This document shows positions 22,852-33,700 of a stretch of 64,000 nt of DNA, one piece after another. Origin of the DNA: Mayamaea pseudoterrestris (taxonomy: Eukaryota; Bacillariophyta; Bacillariophyceae; Sellaphorales; Sellaphoraceae); NCBI GenBank assembly GCA_027923505.1, contig BROI01000025.1:124001-188000 (forward strand), written 5' to 3'. Each line of letters opens with the position of its first letter. Positions within the stretch are counted from its first letter, which is position 1. The notes beneath the pieces were generated by a model. The model ran no database searches. It saw only the letters and a program-made list of their open reading frames with translations, and had not been told where the DNA came from. A program made the translations under genes and the position numbers.

Positions 22852-23730
22852 TTATTCGCCAATGTAAATAACGTTACCAATGTCATCCCTAGTAACACTA
22901 CAAAAAAGAAGAGCGGTAGATGTCAGCTGCAAAAGATCATCGCATATAATACGGTACAGAGGTTTACTTACTAGATCTCTTGAGACACCTTGCCAACCAA
23001 GATATTTGTTGACAAACGACACTGGCCGCACAAGTCCACTCGGTGAAGTCCACTATATCGTGTCCCTGATACAGTTTTGCTGCAAGTCAAACTGTAAAGT
23101 GGCGAGAAGTAGCCTCTTGTCCAGCACTCGGTGCAAAAAGAAGCTGGTCCGGTCCGCGCCGTGGCAATGTATGATGCACACCAACAATTATGCTGAGCGA
23201 CAATTTTCATCAAATTTGGCTGAGCATCCACAAAAGCAAGCTTTAGTTCGCTGGCACAAGTGACAGGGAGCAAATCTCCAGTCTTGTCGACGTAAGAGAG
23301 TGTGATGCGATCAGTTGGGATGCGACGTTTGTATAGATCATACCCGCGCGTCTTGATAGCCTCAAGGCAGCCCTGCCAGTCTCCCGGCGCAACTGGGACT
23401 TGCTCAAAACGATACTCATGAACTGAACAAAAACGCATCATCAGATGTCGCGATTAAGACATTTACAGAGCGTCCAGGGCACACACAATGCACATAGTAC
23501 ACACCGTCCACATCGTCTTTAGTGACCATGATCCCTAGCTTCAAATTGACTGTCCAAGGCTCTCCATTTGTATCAATTCTGTCCACAGTGAGAGGCGACA
23601 CTGCGGAAGCCAAATTGCTTACACCCAATTGCATGCTCTGATGACCGGTACTTTCTGCCCAGGATCTCACGTAAGCGCTACTTGGCGGATTCTCGGAAGG
23701 CACAGAGATGAATGATCCTCCGATCTTCAT
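22852..23730 (-). CDS. PB1-domain protein, probable 3 exons
   Basis: Proposed exons are 23730-23467, 23414-22972 and 22897-22852 (250 aa). The first join (52-nt intron, CGCTCT|GTAAAT to ATGAG|TAT) is supported because it rebuilds a PB1 domain: YYVHCVCPGRS then YRFEQVPVAPGDW, ending ITLSYVDKTGDLLPVTCASE. After it comes a Cys-rich stretch (HNCWC, FCTECW, HRVDLCGQC) resembling a ZZ finger that has lost one Cys pair. The last intron is less certain; without it the protein stops at 22971. Autophagy receptors combine PB1 and ZZ domains, but I would not assign that role here. Confidence 0.5.
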
Positions 23731-23761
23731 GGTACACAACGTATTTTGAGCAAACGAAGGA

Positions 23762-23886
23762 CGAGCTTAGCGTTCAGAACGAGGTCAGTTGAGCGCGTGT
23801 GAATCACCGTGGCTTCGCTCTTAAAACCCGAGCTTGGCGTTCAGAACGAGGTCAGTTGAGCGCGTGTGAATCACCGTGGCTTCGCT
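23762..23886. repeat. 58-bp direct repeat, two copies
   Basis: Copies at 23762-23819 and 23829-23886 differ at one base (A/G at position 8) and are separated by 9 bp. They lie just upstream of the PB1-protein start at 23730. This looks like a recent tandem duplication. Confidence 0.9.
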
Positions 23887-24651
23887 TGAGATGCCCACAA
23901 ACCCAAAACTCTCGCTATATGTGACACGATTTGTCCGTTCCGTCGGCGTGCAGCAGGCGTTGTGCACACGATTGCGAATTCAAAATTCCGGGACTTATCC
24001 ATTGCGTGCGCCTGCCTTCGGAGAGTTTGTAGCGACGAGGAGAATCGGCAGCATGTTCCGCCATTAAACTTGTACTTGTCAACTCGCGTATGTCGATTTA
24101 TAAAGCCTACAGATGCGAATTAGTGAGCCTGCGTTTGCACTCGTCGTCTTCCCGTGAGCGTCGGAACCAATGCTGGCCGCGGCGGTCGTGCATGACCCGC
24201 GCAGCTGATGCGTGACCGGCTTTGTCCATCGCCTGACAAACAATTATCAGCCTTGCATTTTTCCACCAACCATGCATGAAACATGCTCTGCTGTGTGATA
24301 CTTCCACTCTTGTCTTTAGTTCATGTGGCAGTACTAGCGATTGCTCTTTGTTGCATCTCACAGTTCATGGCTCCTCACCAAAGGCGGCATGCACACGATG
24401 CGTCGGTATGTTCTGCATTCACGCCGCTGCTTGGTAGGATGGTTCATCACTGCCATATCATTGGTATATAATCAGGCGACTTTGTAAATGCTAACGAAAT
24501 GTCGAATGCTAGCAAAAAAGGAGCAAATACAGTGAATGTCGCGAAGCTAGATGCCTAATAGACAACATCTTAAATAGAGAAACGACCTTATAATTCAAAC
24601 ATCGTTTGCTTGTGCTTTTGAGACAGGGTTGTTTCCTTCGCGCTCAAGCGA
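23887..24651. other. intergenic, about 765 bp
   Basis: A 58-codon plus-strand frame from ATG 23891 to 24067 exists but has no recognisable feature. The rest is AT-rich toward 24.5 kb. No gene is supported. Confidence 0.4.
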
Positions 24652-26724
24652 TCATGCTTCTATAGGTCTGCCGTCATTGCTTAAATCGTCCACCGCGTCG
24701 TCCTTTGACTTGTTCTTTCGAAAGACGTTACGAGTCATGCTTGTCAAGAGCGACTTGACCGTACCAACGGATCGCATTGAACGAGTGGAACCAATGGACG
24801 TCGACGAGTTATTGTCGGCGCTCCCCTTTTGAAGGCGAAACGCACTGCGCAGGGAGGTTTGCCGTTTCATGGACCTGCGTGTTGTTGCATTGGTAGATTG
24901 CTCGGGGTCGCCTTCACCTTCTTCACTCTGCGTCACACGCTTGTCGATGCTCGGTGACTGGCCAATATTAGCAGTCAATGTCGTAGCATCGATGTTGTTC
25001 CGCTCTTCCTTCTTCTTGGGCAACGGCGACTTTTTCGCAAGCGACTTGATTTTTCCCTTGGCAGTCACAGGAGGAGTTGACGCTACATGCAGCTTCTTCT
25101 TTCGCGGCACCGGTTCGCTTTCAAAGTCATACTCCAAGGATATTTCACTACCATCATTAACGTTGTCATCCTTGGTGGTGTCTTGCGTTGTATCAAGCTC
25201 GTAGTCATCCATGGACAGCATGGAGCCATCGTCGGCTTCCTCGTCATTTTCTTTCTTGACCGCCTTTTGTTCAATCGAGGATTTGTCATCCTTTCGATCT
25301 TCATCCGTCTTTGATGTCCGACTAGACTTCTTCTTGACGCGGCGGACAACCTTCATGAGCAATTTTCCGTCTTCATAGAACATTGGCTTGCCATTTTCGT
25401 CAAGAACTGGTTTCTTATATGCCTTCTCCTTGTGCTTTTTCTCCTTATTCCCATCCATATTCGTCTCAGCTACTTGCTCAACCGCATTTTTGACTGGCGA
25501 CTGCTCCAGCGAGGAAGTTTCCGTCAATGCCGCTAGACTCGTGGACGGCCTTCGAATGGTGCCGCGCAGCCGCGTGTGTCGCACGACGGACGACTGCCGG
25601 CTTTCGCGCGAGCAAAAGGACGCTTCGTCCGATGCCACGCGGCGGCGCTGCTTGCTGGCCGAAACGTGCTTGTCCAAGAGTCCCATTGGCTCATGTTCGC
25701 GCTTGATGCTGCTGCTGCTGTTGTTGGGAGAAGCAGCGGCATCGTTCAATCGCGATCGATGATGACCGTTGCCGCTTCGACGGTGACTACTGCTGACAGC
25801 CACGGATGGATCAGCGCTCGATTTTGTTCGCGTAGCGCGACGGGACGATGCTGCGTCGTCGGAACCCTTGGCGTTCGATGGCGCTCGACGGTTCTTGCGC
25901 TGAACCTTTTCCTCGGTTGCTTCTGCTGCGTCTCTTGCTGGTTCCGTTGCTTCCAAATATCCCAAAGCATCTGCATCATCATGAGTCTTGGACAATGCAG
26001 CTTCCAGATTCAGCTTTGTTTCAAAGATGGATGCGCTCGTACAGGATCGACTCCGCGACGATGCTCGCCGGCTACGCTGCGACGATGACTCTTGCGCAAA
26101 GCTCGTTCGTTCGGAGCGCAACCTCCGCTGCTGCGAGCCGCTTGATGCAACCACGTCTTGCGTTGCTCCAGTCGTCTGCATGGCTGCAACGGCAGAAACA
26201 ATGGCTTGCAGCGAGTCAGTGGAAATCGAGTCTGGTGGAGGGACTGCAGCTGCTGATAGTTGGTTGCTGCCTGAAGCTGCTCCAAAGAGAATCGACGGCG
26301 AACTCGCTTGGCGAGAGCTCCTTCGCTGACGTCGATTGACACTTGCACGTTGCAAGTCCTCCTCACTGCTTCCTTGATGCGACATGGGTTGAAGCGGGTC
26401 CGATGGACTGTTGGAAATGGTTGCTAAGCTTTTGGTGGAGGATTGTCGTCGAGCAGAGTGCGAACTCGCTTTGATTTTCTTTTCGTTCTTGTTCGACGCG
26501 GCAGATCCTTGACTTGTAAACGACTTGTCGAGATCCAAAGATGAGGTAATTGCTTGGGAGGGAGGCATTTTCTCGATAGGTTGCAATAGACTTGTTGTCT
26601 CGTATGTTGATGCTGCTCGTTCCTTCATTCGTTCATTGCATGGCTGGAACGACTGAATCGTTGGAATCGAACACGTGTGTAAATGTCCCAAACAAGCACA
26701 CTTTGCACCAGTGTGTGGAGTCAT
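24652..26724 (-). CDS. low-complexity Ser/Arg/Lys-rich protein, unknown
   Basis: A single exon encodes 690 aa from ATG 26724 (alternative starts at residues 33 and 53). The protein is dominated by Ser, Arg, Lys, Asp and Glu. The only ordered-looking block is residues about 440-480: KPVLDENGKPMFYEDGKL followed by LMKVVRRVKKKS. Acidic tracts (residues about 505-560) alternate with basic ones. The C-terminus contains RSMRSVGTVKSLLTSMTRNV. No catalytic domain, membrane segment or signal peptide is seen. It is probably intrinsically disordered, perhaps nuclear or cytoskeletal; I do not recognise it. Confidence 0.6.
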   Translation of the reverse strand: MTPHTGAKCACLGHLHTCSIPTIQSFQPCNERMKERAASTYETTSLLQPIEKMPPSQAITSSLDLDKSFTSQGSAASNKNEKKIKASSHSARRQSSTKSLATISNSPSDPLQPMSHQGSSEEDLQRASVNRRQRRSSRQASSPSILFGAASGSNQLSAAAVPPPDSISTDSLQAIVSAVAAMQTTGATQDVVASSGSQQRRLRSERTSFAQESSSQRSRRASSRSRSCTSASIFETKLNLEAALSKTHDDADALGYLEATEPARDAAEATEEKVQRKNRRAPSNAKGSDDAASSRRATRTKSSADPSVAVSSSHRRSGNGHHRSRLNDAAASPNNSSSSIKREHEPMGLLDKHVSASKQRRRVASDEASFCSRESRQSSVVRHTRLRGTIRRPSTSLAALTETSSLEQSPVKNAVEQVAETNMDGNKEKKHKEKAYKKPVLDENGKPMFYEDGKLLMKVVRRVKKKSSRTSKTDEDRKDDKSSIEQKAVKKENDEEADDGSMLSMDDYELDTTQDTTKDDNVNDGSEISLEYDFESEPVPRKKKLHVASTPPVTAKGKIKSLAKKSPLPKKKEERNNIDATTLTANIGQSPSIDKRVTQSEEGEGDPEQSTNATTRRSMKRQTSLRSAFRLQKGSADNNSSTSIGSTRSMRSVGTVKSLLTSMTRNVFRKNKSKDDAVDDLSNDGRPIEA

Positions 26725-27485
26725 TCATCTAATACGCAATGTCCCAGTGACGGGAAGGCTTATGTATTTATTGCTTATGCCTGACTAAATTGCATTGGGC
26801 GTAGCAACGCACGCGCGCAAGCACGACTCCTCTCGTCAAGATCATAAAACAATGATAAGGCCCACAGCAGCATTCTATACTCACTTGTCAGCAGCAATAT
26901 ACTCTACTGCTTCGTCGTCTTTCGGCTACCATTCCCTACCGCTACCGCTACAAGGACAAAGAAGGGCTACCGCAATTACTCATGTCATGCCTTAGGGAAA
27001 GCATGACAGTAGATCATGGAATATGCAAGGCGTCTACCTATTGTTACATGCGAATATATATTCCTGAACTATCCACGGCTCAATGGAAGTGTTGTCGTCA
27101 GTTTTCAAGGCGAAGCTTAGCGAGGACGACGAAAGGACATAAAAAATGACAGGGAAACAAGCTGTCATGTTTTAGTTCCTGGCGGAGGAGCACAACGCAA
27201 GGTTACGAGTACAACTTTCTGTCATCGGCTATTATCTTATACGACGAAACAAATACAATATTGTGACCTGCTCGGTGTATAGCTTTTTGGATGCAAAACT
27301 CACGAGACATGCATCCAGTATCCTTCCTTTCACTGAAACACGGACCTTATGCAACTTTCATTCGAGCATTACAGATAAGGCAACAACATTATAAATACTT
27401 TGTAGTATAAAAATCTCTTTAGTCTCGAGTAAACGCTATGGTACTTAAACGTTCACGCAGCCAGTCATCAGCTCGACCCAACGAA
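26725..27485. other. intergenic, 761 bp
   Basis: This region is AT-rich and without a credible gene. One inverted repeat has an 8-bp stem (TGTCATGC/GCATGACA, 26983-27008, 10-nt loop). Confidence 0.45.
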
Positions 27486-27886
27486 TTAACATGAATTTCC
27501 CTGTATCAGCCCAAAAAGGCCCCCAGCAATTCCGTAGCCAAAAGCGCCAACAAGGACTGGCGACATGCCCGATGACGGGTGATGCGAGAAACATTGACAA
27601 GGCGAGCTTGTCTTTCGTAAGCGTGCATGGCACCAAGTGTTGCCGTTGACAACACATTATGCCAGACACTCCTACGTCCGCTCACGGCTTCCATGGGACA
27701 CGGCATAATGAAGAGGAGATAGGCGCCCCCAACGTAAGTGGCGGCTAGTCTTGGCGTGAATCGCGAGCCAAGAAACACATCAGCTGCCGTCCCTGCACTG
27801 CCACCAATGATAGACGGGAGAATGGGTTGCTCAAGACAGTTGCGCTGATAATAATATGAGGAACGAGAGAAAGATGTGTTATCCAT
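27486..27886 (-). pseudogene. Tim17-like small membrane protein, frameshifted tandem copy
   Basis: This is a paralogue of the gene at 28436-28834. From ATG 27886 the frame reads LPSIIGGSAGTAADVFLG, FTPRLAATYVGGAYLLF and CPMEAVSGRRSVWHNVLSTATLGA, aligned throughout with the neighbour. Near 27580 the homology moves to another frame (SPVLVGAFGYGIAGGLFGL), ending at a stop at 27486. The whole is 401 nt against 399 nt in the intact copy, which fits a net 1-nt loss. It is either a young pseudogene or an assembly error. If it is expressed as read, the last 30 residues are replaced by unrelated sequence. Confidence 0.65.
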
Positions 27887-28435
27887 GCTGGAACTACTAC
27901 CAGTGTTTCTTACGATGTCAAACGCTGTCTTTGATGAGCAAGCCAAGAATGTGAAATGGAAGTATCTCGTCCGTTTCGTTGAAGAGTCGTGATGATCTAA
28001 GGATGGGATTGCTTTGGGCATTTTTTTGGCGAGCGATACATGAACCGTTCGCAAGTACCGAAACGATAGCTTGTTCCCGTTCTAAGCCAATTTTTTGCTA
28101 CGATAAGAGCTAACACTCGATTCGCGCCACGTAGCCTTTTAAGTTCAAATTCTCAATAATGAGACTGTAGTTGGACCATCAATGAGCCACTGCTTCAGGC
28201 CTCGACTTTTACTTAGTGTGTTGACGTGCCATTGTCGAGGTGGACCTATGCTGGCTATGAATGTTGCGCAGTTACTCTAAGAAATACGGGAATGCGTAAC
28301 TGTGTGTTTGCATCTAAGACAACAGCTCTTGACTACGTAGTAGAGTACAGTAGTTGTAAGTCTTACATTTAAAAGACCAAATTGACTCAAACTTTATCAA
28401 ACCCGATGCTGTCAACGATTTCACGTCCATGCAAC
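27887..28435. other. intergenic between the tandem copies, 549 bp
   Basis: No coding frame is supported. A minus-strand frame extends upstream of copy 1 to 28054 but without an ATG and without similarity to copy 2. Confidence 0.4.
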
Positions 28436-28834
28436 TCAAAATGGCTTATTGCCAAGCGTCGCCAAGACTCCTCCGAGCAATCCATAGACTGCTGCACCCG
28501 CCATCATTGGCGACACGGACGGATACCTATAGAAAAAGGTGGCATCCACAAAGGGAATGCCAAGTTTGCCAGTATGCACACCAGCTCCTCCCAGAGTTGC
28601 TGCCGCAAACACATTATGCCAGGCACTTTGTCGTCCACTAATGGCTTCCATGGGACATTGGATGACATTGTAGACGAATATTCCGCCAATGTTCGTGGCA
28701 GCCAGCGTTGGAGTAAGCTTGGCGCCCTGCAACACCACGTCAATGGCGGTAAAGGCTCCGCCGAATATGATGGATGGCCCGACGGCTCGTTGCATGCAGT
28801 GTACTTGGTATTGAGGCGATCGAAAGAAGGACAT
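28436..28834 (-). CDS. Tim17/22/23-like small membrane protein
   Basis: This is 132 aa from ATG 28834. Three to four hydrophobic segments are Gly/Ala-rich: GPSIIFGGAFTAIDVVL, LAATNIGGIFVYNVIQ, WHNVFAAATLGGAG and SPMMAGAAVYGLLGGVLA. The order of small-residue helices and the pattern GG.F.......E...GR...W.N....AT.GG recall the Tim17/OEP16/NDUFA11 superfamily, whose members form organelle import channels or complex I subunits. It is divergent from CLP1 with 272 bp between starts. Family assignment is by pattern only. Confidence 0.6.
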   Translation of the reverse strand: MSFFRSPQYQVHCMQRAVGPSIIFGGAFTAIDVVLQGAKLTPTLAATNIGGIFVYNVIQCPMEAISGRQSAWHNVFAAATLGGAGVHTGKLGIPFVDATFFYRYPSVSPMMAGAAVYGLLGGVLATLGNKPF

Positions 28835-29106
28835 GGTGATGGTAGTTATGAAAGTAGAGGGCAAGTATGATTAGCAACAGCAAGCCGATAATGTTATTAT
28901 GGACGACGGAAGTTTCGACGGCGATCGCGGTGTCAGTACCGGTGCGAGAATTATCACTTATGGTAACGAGTCGTTCCGGTACTCAACAGCTTGTCAACTT
29001 GGATTCTTTCTCCACCATGGGATTGGACGGTTAAACCATTCCAATTCCTCCTTCTAATCTGTACAAAGCGCTCAGAAAGCTGTAAAAACTCAGATCTTCT
29101 TTTAAA

Positions 29107-30543
29107 ATGGACATTTCCGATCTTCCTCCTCCTCTACCTGGGCGAGAACGCCATGTTTTGCAAGCCGAGGAGGAGCTCCGTTTCGAAGTTGCCTTTGGCA
29201 AGGGATCCACTTGCACCATTATTTTGCAGGCTGGTTCGTGCGAATTGTTTGGAGTCGAACTTGCTTCGAACAAGGAATATGTCTTTGTCGATGGCGGCCT
29301 CAAGCTGGCGCTCTTTACCTGGTATGGCTGCGTGTTGGATATTGAATGTGACGCGCAACATTTGGAAATTTGCTACGTTTCGGAAGCATCGGAAACGATT
29401 GGAAACATTGCATTGGTCAATACGCACGCTCAATTGGAAGCGCTACGAGACGAAGCGGCAGTATCGGGAAATCTTGGTCCAAGAATCTTGGTCGTGGGGC
29501 CACCGGAATCGGGCAAGTCGACGTGCGTCAAGGTGTTGCTCGCTTATGCGTGCAAGCTTGGACGGACGCCACTACTGGTAGACTTGGATCCATCAGATAG
29601 TTCCGTCAGTGTTCCTGGTACCTTGACTGTCTGTCCCTACACGCGCGACACCGTATCCGTGGATAGCTACGCCACGACGGGCGTTCCGGCGGGTGCTGCC
29701 TCTCCGTTGGTTCTGTGGCATGGGTCGACGCAACCATCCGCCGACTTGTTCAAGGCGCAAGTCAAGGCACTGGGCAACAAGATACGAAATCGACTCGAGT
29801 CAGATGACTGGGAACGATCGTCGGGAATTCTGGTGGATACTAATGGATGGTTGCAAGACGCGGAAGGATATCCAGTGCTGCTCGAGACGATTCAAGCGTT
29901 GCGTATTTCGGTTGTTTTGATCATGGGCCACGACCGGCTCTACTCCATGCTGCATACGTATACAGAGCAGGAAATGAACAGTGGTGATGAGCAAGGCAAG
30001 AAGGTGGACAAGCTCAAAGTCATTAAATTGCCTCGATCGGGTGGAATTGTTTCGCGCAACCCCGTTTTCATGCGCCAGTGGCGGTCGCGTGCCATGAAAC
30101 GCTACTTTTACGGAGGCATGGTGGATGCTCCGCAATCGCAGCAAAAAGAATCATCCACCAAGCTAGCGCGGGTTCCGCAGTTGACACCGTTTCTGATGCA
30201 TGTGTCGTTTTCGCAAGTCAAAATATTCAAGTACACTTCCATGAGCTTGTCAGCATCCTTGCTGCCAGTGGCGGCGGCACAAACCACGGAGCCAGTTCAA
30301 TTGGCACCCGTGACTGTTTCGGAGCAGCTTCAATTGACCATGCTAGCAGTGTGCCACCCGCAGGCGGTGGCTGCTTATGAAGCGTCGGGCAAGGCGAGCG
30401 ATTTGTATGAGTCGGGCGTTGCTGGTTTTTGTGTCGTGGAAAAAGTGCTCATGGACAGTGACATGCTTCATTTGCTGAGTCCTTGTGCTGGTGTACTTCC
30501 GAGTAACGTGCTACTTATGGGTGATGTGATTTGGATGGATTAG
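29107..30543 (+). CDS. CLP1: CLP1, pre-mRNA cleavage factor / polynucleotide 5'-hydroxyl kinase
   Basis: A single exon encodes 478 aa. The N-terminal beta domain (residues 15-115) contains LRFEVAFGKGSTCTIILQAG and LFGVELASNKEYVF. The P-loop is VGPPESGKSTCVKVLLAYA (residues about 133-151), followed by LVDLDPSDSSVSVPGTL and VDTNGWLQDAEGYPVL. The C-terminal domain ends LLMGDVIWMD. CLP1 is part of the cleavage factor for mRNA 3' ends and of the tRNA splicing endonuclease complex in other eukaryotes. The order and spacing match full-length Clp1. Confidence 0.92.
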   Translation: MDISDLPPPLPGRERHVLQAEEELRFEVAFGKGSTCTIILQAGSCELFGVELASNKEYVFVDGGLKLALFTWYGCVLDIECDAQHLEICYVSEASETIGNIALVNTHAQLEALRDEAAVSGNLGPRILVVGPPESGKSTCVKVLLAYACKLGRTPLLVDLDPSDSSVSVPGTLTVCPYTRDTVSVDSYATTGVPAGAASPLVLWHGSTQPSADLFKAQVKALGNKIRNRLESDDWERSSGILVDTNGWLQDAEGYPVLLETIQALRISVVLIMGHDRLYSMLHTYTEQEMNSGDEQGKKVDKLKVIKLPRSGGIVSRNPVFMRQWRSRAMKRYFYGGMVDAPQSQQKESSTKLARVPQLTPFLMHVSFSQVKIFKYTSMSLSASLLPVAAAQTTEPVQLAPVTVSEQLQLTMLAVCHPQAVAAYEASGKASDLYESGVAGFCVVEKVLMDSDMLHLLSPCAGVLPSNVLLMGDVIWMD

Positions 30544-30717
30544 CCGGATCAAGTGCCTGGTTTTATATTATTTACACTAAAGTTTAAAAAGCACGACACT
30601 ATACCTTCGACTTGTCTAATATGTTATATTGCTGAAAGTAGGATCTATGTTGAATGTTTAGTGTATGTGCTGTTTGATCATGATGATCGCAAGTTGGTGA
30701 TGTGCCCGCTTCGTAGG

Positions 30718-33700
30718 CTATCGACGGGGCTTGGACGGAGCAAGTCTCTTGTTTCCACAAACATCACACTTGCGCTTGTTGCCAACGTTCTGAAAGGTGC
30801 ACGCCAAGCAGTCCCATCCATTAATGTTTGCAAATGGTGCCATGGCGATTGTGGCTTGGTTGGTGTTCTCCTTGTCAACGACTCTAGGATCGTCAACCTT
30901 CACCTTCTTTCTTAATGGCCCAACTTCTAACAACTCATCGAGGTTAATGTCAGAGTTTCCATTTGATTCTTGCGACAATAGGGCGCCTTCATTGCCCGAC
31001 TCGTCGTTCGTACTGCTGGAAGAGGCAGCGCCAGAGATCACGATTTCACCCACAGGCAATGGTCCGCTTAAATTGTCCTTACTCTCAATTGCCGCAACAC
31101 ACAACTCAGACGATGTGGACGTCTCGCCAAGTACATCGTCTTCGTCGATATCTGAGACTGCATCAGTCAAGCTTGCAATTTTATTTGCAGGGCCTGGTGA
31201 AAAAGTCAAGGACTCGTCTTTGAGCCCGCCGTTAACGACATTTTCATTTAAAGTGATAGGTTTTACAATGTCTTCATTGGCGTCATCAACATCAATCTCA
31301 TTAATTTTACCACATGGATTTCCCAGATTCTCGCCACACGACTCAGCGCCAGCGTCTATCTTGGGAGCATCTTCGTCGCAATCTTCTGTTAGAGCACATT
31401 CTTGAATGGAGTCAAGAGCTTCCAGTGCCAATTGTTCCTCCTCCTCCTGCTGGCGCTCTTGAATGAGGCTCTAAAAACGTCTGGATGTGAGGCACTTCTC
31501 GTCATTACAACAGCTCCCATCAAGCCGACTTACCCAAGTAACTTCTAGACCAAAGACAAACGAAACTGCATCGCGCCCACGCAATGCCGCGCGAAAAATT
31601 GGATCATCAACTGTGTCGACGCTGTGATGATGGCTCCATTGTCGCATGTCCTCCTCGTCGGGCATGCCGATCTGCTCCTGGTAATCATCGCCTCGCTCAT
31701 TGTGCATGTTCGCACAGGCGTCAAGTGGATCGTCCGTCACTTCATTTTGGGCAACATCGTCGTCATCACCAGATTTCATCTTCATGAGTCGAGGCACCAA
31801 GTCCGTCCACTTCTCGTACCAAAATGTCTGCAGGCACCGTGACGCATCTGCAATATCATCTCCCGGCGACCAGACCTTCATTACATTGCTAAAGATCCTG
31901 TTGACGTCCTTGGAAAAACCAGAGACACTCTTGTAGGACCCAGTATTGTCAATCGGCAAGTCGAGTCTTGTGCGAATGGTGCCCAAATCCATTGGTTGTT
32001 TCACCAGTTTCTCGTAGTCAATTTTAGTTGTACCATGGTCATCGGCGACCAATGGCTGAAGGAAGTGTTTGGCATCCTCTTGCATCGCAAGTTCCTCCAG
32101 AAGCTCTCTGCAAGCCGCCAGTTTCTTGGGAAGGACTTTCTGCGCCTCCACTTCTTCATCGTCATTGATGATTTTGCATCTCTCACAGCGCAGCTTGTCA
32201 TGTGTGTCAGAGGGCGTACCGGCTCTCAGTTTAAAGAGGTTCCGAAGATCCTTAGTGCTCAGCGCATTAACTTGATCTTTGTCGTCAACAACTGACTGCA
32301 GTCCCTCCTTCGATAGTTGTCGCTGGAATATCTTTTCCTCCACTGTTCCTGTTGCAAGAAAGCGGTACGTGAAGCATCGTTTCTTCTGGCCATCGCGCCA
32401 ACAACGCGCAGCTGTAGGAAAGGAGTGGAGTGAGAAGTACATCTATTTTGTAGCAACACCGCGACTTTGGCAATCCACGTACCTGCTTGTTTGTCAACGG
32501 CGGGATTCCTGAAATATTCATCTGCATGTAAGCTACGATTGTCTGTTGCAGCCATACTTGTGCATTCTTACTTACCAGTCGGGGTCAAAGAGAACCAATC
32601 GATTTGCCCCTATGAGATTGAGACCGCTGCACGAGAGACAAATTATCACGTGAGAGATGCAAGACTTAAACAGGGCCTTAACGATGTGACCAAAGCTCAC
32701 CATCCTCCGGCTTTGCTGGAAAGAAGGAACGCGACAAGCGAACTTGACGGATCATTGAACTCGTCAACCATTTGCTGTCGCTTCTTCATCGTAACGCTCC
32801 CATCCAGACGACAGCTGCCCCAGTGATTCTCTCGGCACATGCGCCCAATCAGATCCAGCGTCTGCGTGTAATTGGAAACAATGACAATCTTATCGCCACC
32901 ATTGCCTGGCTTGCGCATCTCCTTCATGAGCAGATACAAGGTCAACATCTTACCACTCCATTCTGGATGGATCAGAGCGAAGTCACCGCGCCCGCCACCA
33001 CCACCAACGTACGGCAAGTATTTCGCGAGTTCACCCGCACCGGGAGCAGCAGCTGTCTCCTTCTCATCGAAATTGTACTGCGCATTGCCGGCCACTGCAC
33101 GTTTGTTGGCTCCTGCTGATGGCTTATTGTCGTCGCTCACAATGAGGCTAGGGTGATTACACAGTTTCATTAGCATTTGAATCGAGCCAAGACAGTTGAC
33201 CTGCTTGCCTTCGAGCACATGCTGCGTATCCTTGCTATTGATGAGATGGGTGTACATTTCCTTTTGAATGTCCGTGAGGTTGCAGCAAACGACTTGTACC
33301 AACTTGGGTGGCAGGTGTTTTGCGTTGAGCGTATTGACGCGGCGTAGAATGAAATCGTTGACAGTTGCACTCATCTCCTGTTGAATTTGCACCATCTTTT
33401 TCTTTTGCGAATCAGTTGCGTCAGGCTCGCGGCCGCGAAGAATGGGGAACAACATTTTTCGTCGAAAGTCCTCAGGAGTTCCAAGAATTCCTGGATTGGT
33501 AAAGTCCACCATGGCGTAAAACTCCTGGAGATCGTTCTGCATTGGTGTGCCCGTAAGGAGAATTCTCCGCTTACAAGGAATGGAATTGAGTGCTTTGGAA
33601 GTCTGGTTGTCGCTGTTCTTCAGTCGATGCTGTAGGAAATGGTTTGGACACTTGAGTTAAACATCGCCAGTAGGGTAGCCGCTTAAAGCAATTACGCAAC

